Shown here: positions 1 to 8,375 of the stretch, piece after piece | Numbering within the stretch: position 1 is the stretch's first letter | Layout: each line of letters opens with the position of its first letter | Source of the DNA: Chloroflexota bacterium | GTDB lineage: Bacteria > Chloroflexota > UBA11872 > UBA12225 | Direction of reading: 5' to 3' | Length of the DNA stretch: 42,035 nucleotides | Assembly: GCA_947446285.1 (NCBI GenBank) | Contig: CANFGH010000016.1 | Span: 1-42,035 of the forward strand | Translations under genes and position numbers: made by a program | The notes under the pieces: generated by a model | Database searches by the model: none | Told to the model about the DNA's origin: nothing | What the model saw: only the letters and a program-made list of their open reading frames with translations

Positions 1-2
1 CC

Positions 3-992
3 TACGCGCAGGTTGGCCAGGTGGCGTCGTACCTGATTGGCAAGAACCCACTCGAGCGTGAACGCTTGTACAACGACATGAAGCGGGCATTGCGGAAGGT
101 GGACAAGTTCGGCCTGAGTGCGGTCGACATTGCCCTCTGGGACATTGCCGGAAAGGCGTACGGAGCTCCGCTTTTCGAACTGCTTGGCGGGTGGAAGCGG
201 ACACTGCCGGCGTACGCAAGCACGTTGCATGGTGACCACGTCGCGTCCGGCGGACTGTCCTCACCCGAGGCATTCGCCGATTTCGCACTTCAGTGCCAGG
301 CAAAGGGCTATCCCGCCTTCAAAATCCACGGGTGGGGAAACGATCCCGCCGATCGTGGATACATCCGGCGAGAGGTCGCGAACGTCCTGGCGGCACGCCG
401 TGCCGTCGGTGACACGATGGACCTAATGCTTGACCCGGCGTGCGAGTACGACACCTGGGCGGATGCTCTTCGCGTTGGCCGTGCCTGTGACGAGGCTTCA
501 TTCTTCTGGTACGAGGATCCATACAAGGACGGGGGCATATCGGCGTTCGCGCACAAGCGCATGCGTGAACTGATCAAGACGCCGCTGCTACTTGGCGAAC
601 ATGTCCGGAACGTGGAGTCCCACATCGACTTCTCACTCGCTGGAGGTACGGATTACCTGCGGGCGGATGCCCACTATGACGGTGGTGTCACTGGGCTCAT
701 GAAGATTGCCCACGCCGCTGAAGGTCTTGGCATGGATGTCGAGATCCATGCACCGACGCCCGAACATCGACACTGCATGGCGTCAATCAGGAACACGAAC
801 TATTACGAACTGGGGCTCGTCCATCCATCGGTCCGGACAACACGGGCCCCGATCTACCTCGATTACTCGGACGACCTGGACGCGATCGACAAGCACGGGC
901 ACGTGCCGGTCCCGCAGGGGCCGGGACTTGGAGTGACAATCGACTGGGAATATGTTCGCCGTCACGAGACGGGCCGAGTGACGTACGAGTGA
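3..992 (+). CDS. Mandelate racemase/enolase-superfamily sugar-acid dehydratase (5' partial)
   Basis: This gene is cut by the left window edge: the frame is open from base 3, so the GTG at 21 is probably internal. The visible ~330 residues cover the end of the capping domain and the TIM barrel of an enolase-superfamily enzyme, a group that abstracts an alpha-proton from a carboxylate sugar, often as an acid-sugar dehydratase. Expected metal ligands are visible in order: Asp in LMLDPAC, Glu in WYEDPY and Glu in LGEHV, followed by RADAHYDGG and a His in EIHAPTPEH. The second-strand motif is KIH rather than KxK, as in several acid-sugar dehydratases. A dehydrogenase (1043) and a sugar isomerase/epimerase (2119) lie next to it, consistent with sugar-acid catabolism. 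The family is secure; the substrate is not known. Confidence 0.85.
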   Translation, partial: YAQVGQVASYLIGKNPLERERLYNDMKRALRKVDKFGLSAVDIALWDIAGKAYGAPLFELLGGWKRTLPAYASTLHGDHVASGGLSSPEAFADFALQCQAKGYPAFKIHGWGNDPADRGYIRREVANVLAARRAVGDTMDLMLDPACEYDTWADALRVGRACDEASFFWYEDPYKDGGISAFAHKRMRELIKTPLLLGEHVRNVESHIDFSLAGGTDYLRADAHYDGGVTGLMKIAHAAEGLGMDVEIHAPTPEHRHCMASIRNTNYYELGLVHPSVRTTRAPIYLDYSDDLDAIDKHGHVPVPQGPGLGVTIDWEYVRRHETGRVTYE

Positions 993-1042
993 ACGCCGCT
1001 GGGTAGCGGGTTCGCAAGCGCGAAAAGCAAGGAAGGCGGACG

Positions 1043-2047
1043 ATGAAGGAACCACTTCGGTTTGGCATTCTGGGTACCGGTGGGATCAGTGCCGGTCACG
1101 CTCGCGACATCCTGAACCGGGATGATGCAACGCTGGTGGCCATCGCGGATGTCAGTACGGACGCGATGGAGGGGTTTGTCGCACGGGTGATCCCATTGGG
1201 GTCACCGCATCCGGCGCAATTCACGTCTCTTGAAGCAATGGTCGCCGGGTCACACCTCGACGCGGTAGTTATTGCAACCCCGCACACCCAACACGCACCG
1301 CAGATCGAGATTGCGCTCAACGCAGGGCTGCATGTTCTGTGTGAGAAGCCTTTGGCGACCACGGCCGCTGACGCGCGTCGGGTACTGGACCTCGCCGAGA
1401 AGAAATCGCGGACCTTGGCCATCGGCTACCAGCGGCACGGGCAATCGCAGTTCCGGCTCGCGCGCCACCTCGTGCATTCAGGGACCCTGGGAGACCTTCG
1501 TCTCATCACCGTGCTCATTGCACAGGACTGCCTTGAGAACTTCCGGCCTGGCGCCTCGTGGCGTGCCGACCCTGCACTCTCCGGAGGCGGGCATTTCATT
1601 GACACCGGCAGTCACATTGTGGACATGATGCTTTGGGTGTCCGGGCTTGAACCTGAACGGGTCTACGCAGAGATCGATCAGTTTGGGACCGACGTGGATG
1701 TGATCACGGCGGCATCGATCAAGTTCACAAATGGCGCGCGCGCGACCTTTGCAGCGACAAGCCTGTCGGCGGAACCGTGGCGCGAGGAACTGACGTTCTA
1801 CGGCACCGAAGGCGTGATGCGCCTGGGTCGCGCGGACGGCCTCAGTTACCAGGTCAAGGGTGGCGACCTGGTCTTTCCGCGCGCCGCGTCGGCACGCGAC
1901 GTCAGACCGTTGGAGGACTTCATCGCCGCCATCCATGGCGAGGTGCCCGGACCGCAGGCTCCGGCGGTTTGCGGTTTGCGGGTCGCCCAAGTGACCGAAG
2001 CTGCGTACCGGTCAGCGGTTTCGGGGAGGCCCGAACCGGTCGGTTGA
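1043..2047 (+). CDS. Gfo/Idh/MocA family NAD(P)-dependent oxidoreductase
   Basis: The 334-aa product has an N-terminal Rossmann motif (GILGTGGISAGHA, residues ~7-19) and the family motif CEKPLATT near residue 100, whose Lys binds cofactor and substrate. The C-terminal half is the usual alpha/beta dimerisation and substrate domain. Such enzymes oxidise or reduce hydroxyl groups of sugars, inositols or sugar acids with NAD(P). The ATG at 1043 is preceded by a good ribosome binding site (GGAAGGCGG). It follows the enolase-family gene by 50 bp on the same strand, suggesting one transcript for a sugar or uronate pathway. A long inverted repeat overlaps its stop codon. A second, more divergent family member lies at 15672. 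The substrate cannot be told from the sequence. Confidence 0.88.
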   Translation: MKEPLRFGILGTGGISAGHARDILNRDDATLVAIADVSTDAMEGFVARVIPLGSPHPAQFTSLEAMVAGSHLDAVVIATPHTQHAPQIEIALNAGLHVLCEKPLATTAADARRVLDLAEKKSRTLAIGYQRHGQSQFRLARHLVHSGTLGDLRLITVLIAQDCLENFRPGASWRADPALSGGGHFIDTGSHIVDMMLWVSGLEPERVYAEIDQFGTDVDVITAASIKFTNGARATFAATSLSAEPWREELTFYGTEGVMRLGRADGLSYQVKGGDLVFPRAASARDVRPLEDFIAAIHGEVPGPQAPAVCGLRVAQVTEAAYRSAVSGRPEPVG

Positions 2048-2055
2048 CCGGTTCG
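2032..2055. terminator. Perfect 10-bp hairpin between convergent genes
   Basis: The sequence CGAACCGGTC, a GGTT loop and GACCGGTTCG form a perfect 10-bp stem that spans the TGA at 2045-2047. It lies between two convergent genes and could stop transcription from both sides. No T-run follows, so intrinsic termination is uncertain. Confidence 0.42.
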
Positions 2056-2118
2056 CGTCACTCACTGTGGGACTTAACGGTGTGCCAAGCGACACCACTG
2101 GGTACACCGTCCGCTGAC

Positions 2119-2979
2119 CTACTTCCGGACGGTGATACCAAGTTCCGTCGCCTTCTCGTGCAGGAACTCGCTGATTGGTCCGAGTTCCTCTGTCGTGCAG
2201 TGTTCTACGACGAGAGGCGCATCCGGGTCGAGTGCCTCGATGTGGGGAAGGAACGTATCCCAGTCGAGAATGCCAGTTCCGGCTGCGCATTCCGAGATAT
2301 GCAGGACCAGACGGTCTTCGATGACGACGTCCTTGGCATGGCCGCCGATGATGAATGAGCCAAGCACATCGACCATGTGATCGATCGCGGGCCCCGTATC
2401 GAACACGGTTTCGCGAGTGATCCAATTCACTGGGTCGAGATCGCACCGAACGAACGGGGAGTTGACTGCCCCGAGGACTTCGGCCATGGTTTCGGCACAG
2501 TCGAGAGTCACAAGCAGGTGCCCTTCCATGCCGATGTACACCCCGCACTCCTCGGCAACGGGCGCAACTTCCCGGAGGCTCTTGATCAACTGGTCCCTGG
2601 CTTGGGTGGTCCAGTTGTATGGGTGAGGGAACCAGGCGCCACGAGGGTTGAGCGATCCTGGACCAGTGTGGGTGCCTCGACATCCCAGTTCCTTGGTGAG
2701 CCTGACAGCCGCCGAAAGGGTACGCACGGCATTGGCGCGGACCGTTTCGTCAGGGTGGATCAGCGGAGGGCGGTACCCAATGGCCTGGTACATACGAAGG
2801 CCATGCTCGGCAAGGAGATCGCGGACGCGGTTGGCTCGTGCAGGTGCGGTGGTGAATGGATCATCGGTAAACCGGGTGAAGCAGCCGGAATACCCGAGGT
2901 CCCGGATCCGACGCGCCATCTCAGGAGTGAAGTCGTCCATTGAGGCGGGCAGGAAGGCACCGCTCATTCCAAATCTCAT
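2119..2979 (-). CDS. Sugar phosphate isomerase/epimerase (xylose isomerase-like TIM barrel)
   Basis: The 286-aa product is an AP-endonuclease-2/xylose-isomerase-like TIM barrel, the family of ketose epimerases and inosose or sugar isomerases. The four expected metal ligands appear in order on successive strands: Glu in GMEGH, Asp in RCDLDPVN, His in GGHAKDV and Glu in VVEHC. The frame stays open about 125 codons further upstream, but I place the start at the ATG at 2979: it has AAAGGGG at a suitable distance, and family similarity begins at MRFGMSG. It is convergent with the preceding dehydrogenase gene and divergent from coxM, so its promoter lies in the 2980-3314 gap. The exact reaction is not predictable. 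Confidence 0.85.
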   Translation of the reverse strand: MRFGMSGAFLPASMDDFTPEMARRIRDLGYSGCFTRFTDDPFTTAPARANRVRDLLAEHGLRMYQAIGYRPPLIHPDETVRANAVRTLSAAVRLTKELGCRGTHTGPGSLNPRGAWFPHPYNWTTQARDQLIKSLREVAPVAEECGVYIGMEGHLLVTLDCAETMAEVLGAVNSPFVRCDLDPVNWITRETVFDTGPAIDHMVDVLGSFIIGGHAKDVVIEDRLVLHISECAAGTGILDWDTFLPHIEALDPDAPLVVEHCTTEELGPISEFLHEKATELGITVRK

Positions 2980-3117
2980 GTGAAACCCCTTTGCTTGACG
3001 GGTGCCACCAGCTTCGCTGCGTGTCGCCAGTCGCCGAACGATACCCGTAAATGCTAGTCCGGGTGCCGACCGCAACTCGTCCCGATCTTGATTGTAGGAT
3101 GGGGTGTTCACATGCGC

Positions 3118-3146
3118 TTGCGTAGTGGCACGGGTGCGGATAGTCT
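3118..3146 (+). promoter_or_regulatory. Candidate sigma-70-type promoter for coxMSL
   Basis: TTGCGT (3118-3123) and TAGTCT (3141-3146) are separated by exactly 17 bp, in the 335-bp divergent gap upstream of coxM. This is a pattern match only. A transcript from here would have a leader of about 160 nt containing the repeats at 3181-3226. Confidence 0.35.
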
Positions 3147-3180
3147 GCACACAAGCTAGCGCTGGGCGCAGTGGGCGGTA

Positions 3181-3226
3181 CCGTCCGGTGGCCGGACGGC
3201 ACACAGGTTTCCCGACCGCACACAGG
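3181..3226. promoter_or_regulatory. Inverted repeat plus direct repeats upstream of coxM (possible operator)
   Basis: CCGTCCGG-TGG-CCGGACGG (3181-3199) is a perfect 8-bp inverted repeat. It runs into GCACACAGG (3199-3207), which recurs at 3218-3226, a centre spacing of 19 bp or nearly two helical turns. The rest of the 2980-3314 gap shows no gene. These repeats sit between the candidate promoter and the coxM start, so they could bind a regulator or form a leader hairpin. Function is inferred from position only. Confidence 0.4.
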
Positions 3227-3314
3227 CGAGGCACCGGCTTTGTGCTCCGAACGCGCGGGTGCGCGACGACGGACGGGCGGGCCCCAGGCACCGACCCGGA
3301 AGGGAGGGTTCCGA

Positions 3315-4193
3315 GTGATACCAGCATCATTCGAGTACGTGGTTGCGCACTCACTGGATGAGACGGTTGGCTTGCTTGCCAAACACGGATCTGACGCGAA
3401 GATACTTTCCGGTGGCATGAGCCTTATCCCGGCGATGAAGCTCCGGTTGGCGCAACCGGCGTTCATCATCGACGTCAACGGGGTGTCAGGTCTGGCGTAC
3501 ATCCGTGAGGAACACGGTGAGCTCCGGATTGGCGCAATGACGCGAGAGTCCGCGTTGGAACGGTCATCGCTGGTGAAGCATGGCTACCCAATCCTGTTCG
3601 AGACCGCGAGGGTCATTGCCGATCCGCTCGTCCGGAACCGGGCAACCATTGGTGGAAACCTTGCCCACGCGGACCCAGCCAACGACCATCCCGCGACGAT
3701 GCTGGCCCTGGGTGCCACGATCGTCGCGCATGGACCGAACGGTGACCGGCTCATCCCGATCGATGAGTTTTTCCCGTCTTTCTTCGCGTCGGCGCTTGAA
3801 CCCGATGAAATCCTGACCGAGATCCGCATCCCGGCACCGGGTGTCCGCAACGGCGGGGCCTACATCAAGTTTGAGCGCAAGGTTGGTGATTACGCGATTG
3901 CTGCGGTTGCAGTAAACCTGACGCTTGACGCACACGACACGTGTATTGCAGCACGCATCGGGCTCACGAACGTGACGGATGTTCCGGCGCGTGCAACACG
4001 CGCCGAGGCATTCCTGGTTGGACGCCGGATCACGGATCAGGCAATCGCCGACGCGTCGAGACTTGCGGCTCACGAAAGTGACCCGAAGTCCGACCTGCGC
4101 GGTTCAGCGGAGTACAAACGCGACCTGGTCCGGGTGCTGGCCGGTCGCGCGATCGGCCGGGCGGTATCCCGTGCCCGGGGAGGAAGCCACTGA
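3315..4193 (+). CDS. coxM: Aerobic CO dehydrogenase, FAD-binding medium subunit
   Basis: This 292-aa protein is the flavoprotein subunit of a molybdenum hydroxylase. It passes electrons from the 2Fe-2S subunit to FAD and on to the quinone/respiratory chain. The two FAD-pyrophosphate motifs are present: SGGMSLIP (residues ~32-39) and TIGGN followed by AHADPAND (from residue ~111). The C-terminal CO_deh_flav_C domain follows. I choose the GTG at 3315 because GGGAGG lies 7 nt upstream and the family begins with a short IPASFEY strand; the frame is open further upstream without homology. It overlaps coxS by one base (TGATG), which implies translational coupling. The order medium-small-large is that of canonical form I coxMSL operons. 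Confidence 0.93.
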   Translation: MIPASFEYVVAHSLDETVGLLAKHGSDAKILSGGMSLIPAMKLRLAQPAFIIDVNGVSGLAYIREEHGELRIGAMTRESALERSSLVKHGYPILFETARVIADPLVRNRATIGGNLAHADPANDHPATMLALGATIVAHGPNGDRLIPIDEFFPSFFASALEPDEILTEIRIPAPGVRNGGAYIKFERKVGDYAIAAVAVNLTLDAHDTCIAARIGLTNVTDVPARATRAEAFLVGRRITDQAIADASRLAAHESDPKSDLRGSAEYKRDLVRVLAGRAIGRAVSRARGGSH

Positions 4194-4702
4194 TGGCACT
4201 GCGAACGGTGAACTTCACAATCAACGGCGAGGCGAAGTCGGTCCAGGCTGAAAGCCGACAGCTGCTGGTTCATTGCATCCGTGAGACCTTGGGTCTGACT
4301 GGCACGCACGTTGGGTGCGAGACCTCCCATTGCGGTGCGTGCACGATCCACCTTGACGGGGAACCAGTCAAGTCCTGCACCATGTTTGCGGTCCAGGCGG
4401 AAGGCAAGTCGCTCACGACGGTCGAAGGTCTCGCAGTCGGCGGAACACTGAACCCCGTGCAGGAGGGGTTCTGGGAAGAACATGGCCTCCAGTGCGGCTT
4501 CTGCACACCCGGCATGATGATGACGGCGACGGCACTCCTTCGGACGGTCAACGAACCGACCGAAACGGAAATCCGCGAGGCGATCTCGGGAAACCTGTGC
4601 CGTTGCACCGGCTACGTGAACATTGTCAAGGCGATCCAGTACGCGCAACGCAAGATGCATGCCACGCCCGCGCCCGAGGCAGTCTTGCAGGGAGGTGACT
4701 GA
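4193..4702 (+). CDS. coxS: Aerobic CO dehydrogenase, 2Fe-2S small subunit
   Basis: This 169-aa iron-sulfur subunit has the two expected clusters. Cys42, Cys47, Cys50 and Cys62 form the N-terminal plant-type ferredoxin site (CETSHCGAC). Cys101, Cys104, Cys136 and Cys138 form the C-terminal site (QCGFCTPGM and CRCTGY). Gln100 before Cys101 is the position that contacts the molybdopterin cofactor in characterised CoxS. The length matches the family (about 160-170 aa). Its ATG overlaps the coxM stop, and coxL starts one base after its stop, so the three subunits are almost certainly made from one transcript. Confidence 0.95.
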   Translation: MALRTVNFTINGEAKSVQAESRQLLVHCIRETLGLTGTHVGCETSHCGACTIHLDGEPVKSCTMFAVQAEGKSLTTVEGLAVGGTLNPVQEGFWEEHGLQCGFCTPGMMMTATALLRTVNEPTETEIREAISGNLCRCTGYVNIVKAIQYAQRKMHATPAPEAVLQGGD

Positions 4703-4703
4703 G

Positions 4704-7079
4704 ATGACCCAGACGATTCCGATGACATCCGCAGCCATCGGTGGCATGGGCCACTCGATGAAGCGGAAGGAAGACCCGCGTTTCCTGCAGGGAAAGGGCA
4801 ACTACGTTGAAGACGTGAACCTGCCCGGCATGCTCTGGATGGACATTGTGCGCAGTCCGTATGCGCACGCCAAGATCGTGAGTATCGATGCGTCGAAGGC
4901 ACTGGCAATCCCGGGAGTTCTCGCGGTCATAACCGGCAAGGATCTGGAGGCATACAACCTTCACTGGATGCCGACGCTGATGTCGGACACGCAGATGGTG
5001 CTTCCGGTCGACAAGGTGATGTACCAGGCGCAGGAAGTTGCGGCGGTCATTGCTACTGACCGGTACATCGCGGCTGACGGTGCGGCGGTGGTTGACGTCG
5101 AATACGAGGAACTCCCCGTCGTCGTTGACCCCTTCAAGGCACTCTTGCCGGATGCGCCGGTGCTGAGGACCGACAAGCCGGGCAAGACCGACAACCACAT
5201 CTTCCACTGGGAAGCCGGGGATGCGGCGGTCACCGACAAGGCGTTCGCTGACGCGGATGTCGTCGTGAAGCAGGACATCTACATCCCTCGGATCCATGTC
5301 GCCTCCATTGAGACGTGTGGATGCGTCGCGTCATTCGAGAAGACCGAGGGCAAACTGACGGTCTGGATGACCACCCAGGCCCCGCACGCGATCCGCACGG
5401 TGTTTGCGCTCGTCGCGGGTCACGTCGGATTGTCCGAGGAGAAGATCCGGATCATTTCGCCGGACATCGGTGGCGGGTTCGGTGGCAAGGTGCCGGTCTA
5501 CCCCGGGTACGTCATTGCGGTCGCCGCATCCGTGCTGATCGGCAAGCCGGTCAAGTGGATTGAGGACCGGATGGAAAACCTCCAGGCCGACTCATTCGCC
5601 CGGGATTACCACACCACGGCCGAGTTGGCGGCGACGAAGGATGGGAAGTTGACCGCGCTGCGGTTCAAGACCCTTGCCGATCACGGGTACGCCGACGCAG
5701 CTGCGAACCCCTCGAAGTTCCCGGCCGGGCTCTATCACATCTGTACCGGTTCCTACGATCTCCAGGCTGCCCATGTCGAAGTCGATGGTGCGTACACGAA
5801 CAAGCCTCCGGGAGGCGTGGCCTACCGCTGTTCATTCCGCGTGACCGAAGCGGTCCACACCATCGAGCGCATGGTGGACATCATGGCGCACCAGATCGGC
5901 ATGGATCCGGCCGCGTTGCGGATGAAGAACTTCATTGAGAAGGACCAGTTCCCGTACAAGTCGGTCCTTGGGTGGGAATATGACTCTGGTGACTACCACG
6001 CCGCATTGCAGAAGGCGATGGACATCATCGGGTATGACGACCTGCGTCGCGAACAGCTAGAGAAGCGGGCCCGTGGCGAATTCATGGGCATCGGCATCAG
6101 CAGTTTCACGGAGATTGTTGGGGCCGGTCCGTCCAAGGACTTCGACATCCTCGGGATCAAGATGTTCGATTCGGCCGAGATCCGGGTGCACCCGACCGGC
6201 AAGGCGATTGCCCGGTTTGGCACGAAGTCGCAGGGCCAGGGGCACGAGACGACCTACGCACAGATCGTTGCCCAGGAACTCGGCATTCCGATGGCGCACG
6301 TCCAGGTCGAGGAAGGTGATACCGACACCGCGCCCTACGGGCTTGGCACGTACGCAAGCCGGTCGACGCCAACGTCGGGTGCCGCTGCCGCCATGGCTGC
6401 GCGCAAGATCCGTGACAAGGCACGAAAGATTGCGGCCTATGTGATGGAAGTTGCCGAGGAAGACCTTGAATGGGAACCCGGAAAGTTCACGGTCAAGGGC
6501 AACCCCGAGGCGTTCAAGACCATCCAGGAAATTGCCTTCGCGGCGTACACGAACCACCCGCAAGGCATGGAAGCGGGACTTGAGGCCACGCACTATTACG
6601 ATCCGCCAAACCTGACCTTCCCGTTCGGCAGCTACATCTGTGTCGTCGATATCGACGCCGGCACCGGGCAGGTGCACGTGCGCCGGTTCGTGGCTGTCGA
6701 TGACTGCGGGAACATCATCAATCCCATGATTGTCGATGGGCAGATACATGGTGGCCTGTCGATGGGTCTTGCGCCATCGCTGTACGAGGAAATCAGTTAC
6801 GACGAGGCGGGCAACTGTCTCGGCGGAAGTTTCATTGATTACCTCGTGCCGACCGCGGTCGAGACCCCGAACTGGGAGACCGACAAGACGATCACTCCCT
6901 CACCGCATCACCCATTTGGTGCGAAGGGTGTTGGCGAGTCTGCGACGGTCGGTGCACCTCCCGCGATCGCGAACGCGGTTGTTGATGCGCTTTGGCATCT
7001 TGGTGTCCGGCATATCGACATTCCAATGACCCCTTCGAAGGTCTGGAAAGTCCTGCGCGATCACGGGGTGACTGGGTAG
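4704..7079 (+). CDS. coxL: Aerobic CO dehydrogenase, molybdenum-copper large subunit (form I)
   Basis: This 791-aa catalytic subunit oxidises CO with water to CO2, two electrons and two protons at a Mo-S-Cu centre. The decisive feature is the active-site loop AYRCSFR, with Cys at residue 376 as the presumed copper ligand; this is the signature of form I CoxL, whereas form II homologues have AYRGAGR. Other cofactor motifs include DIGGGFGGK (from residue ~254) and GVGES, with the presumed catalytic Glu at residue 745. The ATG at 4704 follows a strong GGAGGTGA site by 5 nt; the same frame is open upstream inside coxS but lacks homology there. Length agrees with known CoxL (about 800 aa). A stable hairpin follows at 7110. 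Confidence 0.96.
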   Translation: MTQTIPMTSAAIGGMGHSMKRKEDPRFLQGKGNYVEDVNLPGMLWMDIVRSPYAHAKIVSIDASKALAIPGVLAVITGKDLEAYNLHWMPTLMSDTQMVLPVDKVMYQAQEVAAVIATDRYIAADGAAVVDVEYEELPVVVDPFKALLPDAPVLRTDKPGKTDNHIFHWEAGDAAVTDKAFADADVVVKQDIYIPRIHVASIETCGCVASFEKTEGKLTVWMTTQAPHAIRTVFALVAGHVGLSEEKIRIISPDIGGGFGGKVPVYPGYVIAVAASVLIGKPVKWIEDRMENLQADSFARDYHTTAELAATKDGKLTALRFKTLADHGYADAAANPSKFPAGLYHICTGSYDLQAAHVEVDGAYTNKPPGGVAYRCSFRVTEAVHTIERMVDIMAHQIGMDPAALRMKNFIEKDQFPYKSVLGWEYDSGDYHAALQKAMDIIGYDDLRREQLEKRARGEFMGIGISSFTEIVGAGPSKDFDILGIKMFDSAEIRVHPTGKAIARFGTKSQGQGHETTYAQIVAQELGIPMAHVQVEEGDTDTAPYGLGTYASRSTPTSGAAAAMAARKIRDKARKIAAYVMEVAEEDLEWEPGKFTVKGNPEAFKTIQEIAFAAYTNHPQGMEAGLEATHYYDPPNLTFPFGSYICVVDIDAGTGQVHVRRFVAVDDCGNIINPMIVDGQIHGGLSMGLAPSLYEEISYDEAGNCLGGSFIDYLVPTAVETPNWETDKTITPSPHHPFGAKGVGESATVGAPPAIANAVVDALWHLGVRHIDIPMTPSKVWKVLRDHGVTG

Positions 7080-7109
7080 CCTCGACACGGCTGACTGAGT
7101 GAGTTGAAC

Positions 7110-7141
7110 GGGGACTGCACACCAACTTGGGTGCGGTCCCC
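7110..7141 (+). terminator. Hairpin after coxL
   Basis: GGGGACTGCAC (7110-7120) pairs with GTGCGGTCCCC (7131-7141), an 11-bp stem with one T-G pair and a 10-nt loop, 30 bp after the coxL stop. Only a short ATTT follows, so termination may be partial, perhaps lowering expression of the downstream maturation gene. Confidence 0.5.
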
Positions 7142-7282
7142 GTGCCATTTCCATGACACCCCTTGGCACGGGTAGGTGGCCGTGCAATTATTTCCTCGCT
7201 GGCATTGCCTCGACCGGGTCGCCGTTCACTCTGGCTTGAGTACGGTTGCCTGTTCGGGTGGCGAGATAATGGGAGGCTTCAG

Positions 7283-8296
7283 ATGGCGTTCCAACCCACG
7301 GCGATGACCCACGAGCGAGAGGCACGGTCCCGAGGCGAGGCCTTTGCTGTCGCGACGGTCGTCCGTGCGGAACGTCCGACCTCATGCCGCCCTGGTGACA
7401 AGGCGGTCATCCGTTCGGATGGGCGTCTCCAGGGTTGGATTGGCGGAAGTTGTGCCCAGCCAACCGTGATCTCCGAGGCACTGGCGTCGTTGGCAGATGG
7501 CGAACCGAGACTGGTACTTCTCACGCCTGACGGCATTGCGATGCCCCGCACGGGAATGACCGTGCACCAAATGAGTTGCTTTAGTGGAGGCGTGGTGGAA
7601 GTGTTTATTGAACCTTTCCTGCCCGCACCACAGCTGATCATCTGCGGTGTCTCTCCCGCGGCTGTTGCGATTGCGTCGATTGGGCACGTGGTTGGGTTCG
7701 AGGTCGTCGTGGTCGATGCCTTGGCGACGCCTGAGGACTTCCCCACCGCGTCGGTTGTGGTCGGCAGGATTGACCCCTCGTCCTATCCCGCATCCCGTGA
7801 ACGGTATGCGATCGTCGCGACCCATGGGCTGTGGGACGAGGAGGCGCTTCGTCAGGTCCTCGCGGTGGAGACTTCCTATGTTGGTCTCGTCGCGAGCGTG
7901 CGCCGGTTCGACGCAACCATTGCCGATCTGGCCATGTCCGGTGGTGATCCCGACCAGTTAGGACGGGTGGAATGCCGGCCGGGTCTGGAGATCGGTGCCC
8001 GCACGTTTCAGGAAGTCGCACTCGGGATCGTGGCTGACCTTGTTGCCCGGCGCCGGGGTGCCCAAGGACATGGTGCCGAGCAGCATGTGCGGGTGCCGGT
8101 CCTGGCCGAGATTCCCGTGCTCCATGAGGACCCAATCTGTGGAATGATGGTTGATCCTGAAGCGACACCGCACCGCCTCGAACATGCGGGTCATGTGTGG
8201 TACTATTGCGCGCCCCGGTGCCGCAGGATGCATGCGAGGCAGCTCGGGGTCAACGTGGCGGACACAGTCGGCCAATCGTCATCCGCAAGAGCGTGA
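7283..8296 (+). CDS. XdhC/CoxI-family molybdenum enzyme maturation protein with C-terminal YHS-like domain
   Basis: The 337-aa product starts with the XdhC_CoxI domain (residues ~15-110; GDKAVI and GWIGGSCAQPTV motifs) and continues with a Rossmann-type XdhC_C domain (~120-265). XdhC proteins bind and sulfurate the molybdenum cofactor for xanthine dehydrogenase-type enzymes, so here it probably serves CoxL. The last 55 residues are unlike XdhC: DPICGMMVDPEA and WYYCAPRC (from residue 283) match the small metal-associated YHS fold, with Cys286, Cys309 and Cys313 available as ligands. Metal handling for the Mo-Cu centre is an attractive but unproven role. The ATG at 7283 has GGGAGG 6 nt upstream. 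It lies 203 bp after coxL. Confidence 0.85.
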   Translation: MAFQPTAMTHEREARSRGEAFAVATVVRAERPTSCRPGDKAVIRSDGRLQGWIGGSCAQPTVISEALASLADGEPRLVLLTPDGIAMPRTGMTVHQMSCFSGGVVEVFIEPFLPAPQLIICGVSPAAVAIASIGHVVGFEVVVVDALATPEDFPTASVVVGRIDPSSYPASRERYAIVATHGLWDEEALRQVLAVETSYVGLVASVRRFDATIADLAMSGGDPDQLGRVECRPGLEIGARTFQEVALGIVADLVARRRGAQGHGAEQHVRVPVLAEIPVLHEDPICGMMVDPEATPHRLEHAGHVWYYCAPRCRRMHARQLGVNVADTVGQSSSARA

Positions 8297-8375
8297 ACGT
8301 CGCCCGACATTCTCCGGCGCGGCTGGCGTGCAAGTGTTGTTTCCTACGACCTGACGGTTCTGCGGAGTTGCGTAC

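Noticed and set aside
2980-3354. N-terminal extension of the sugar isomerase/epimerase frame on the minus strand
   Set aside because: The extra ~125 codons have no homology-like pattern, overlap the cox control region, and a good ribosome binding site fits the ATG at 2979.
4070-4801. Long minus-strand open frame across coxS
   Set aside because: It is the complement of a clearly coding region, with no ribosome binding site or recognisable protein pattern.
3315-7079. Xanthine dehydrogenase or nicotine/quinoline oxidase in place of CO dehydrogenase
   Set aside because: The AYRCSFR loop with the copper-ligand Cys is specific to form I CoxL.
7236-7270. TTGAGT and GATAAT as a promoter for the XdhC-YHS gene
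   Set aside because: The spacing is 23 bp and the -10 would abut the ribosome binding site, leaving almost no leader.
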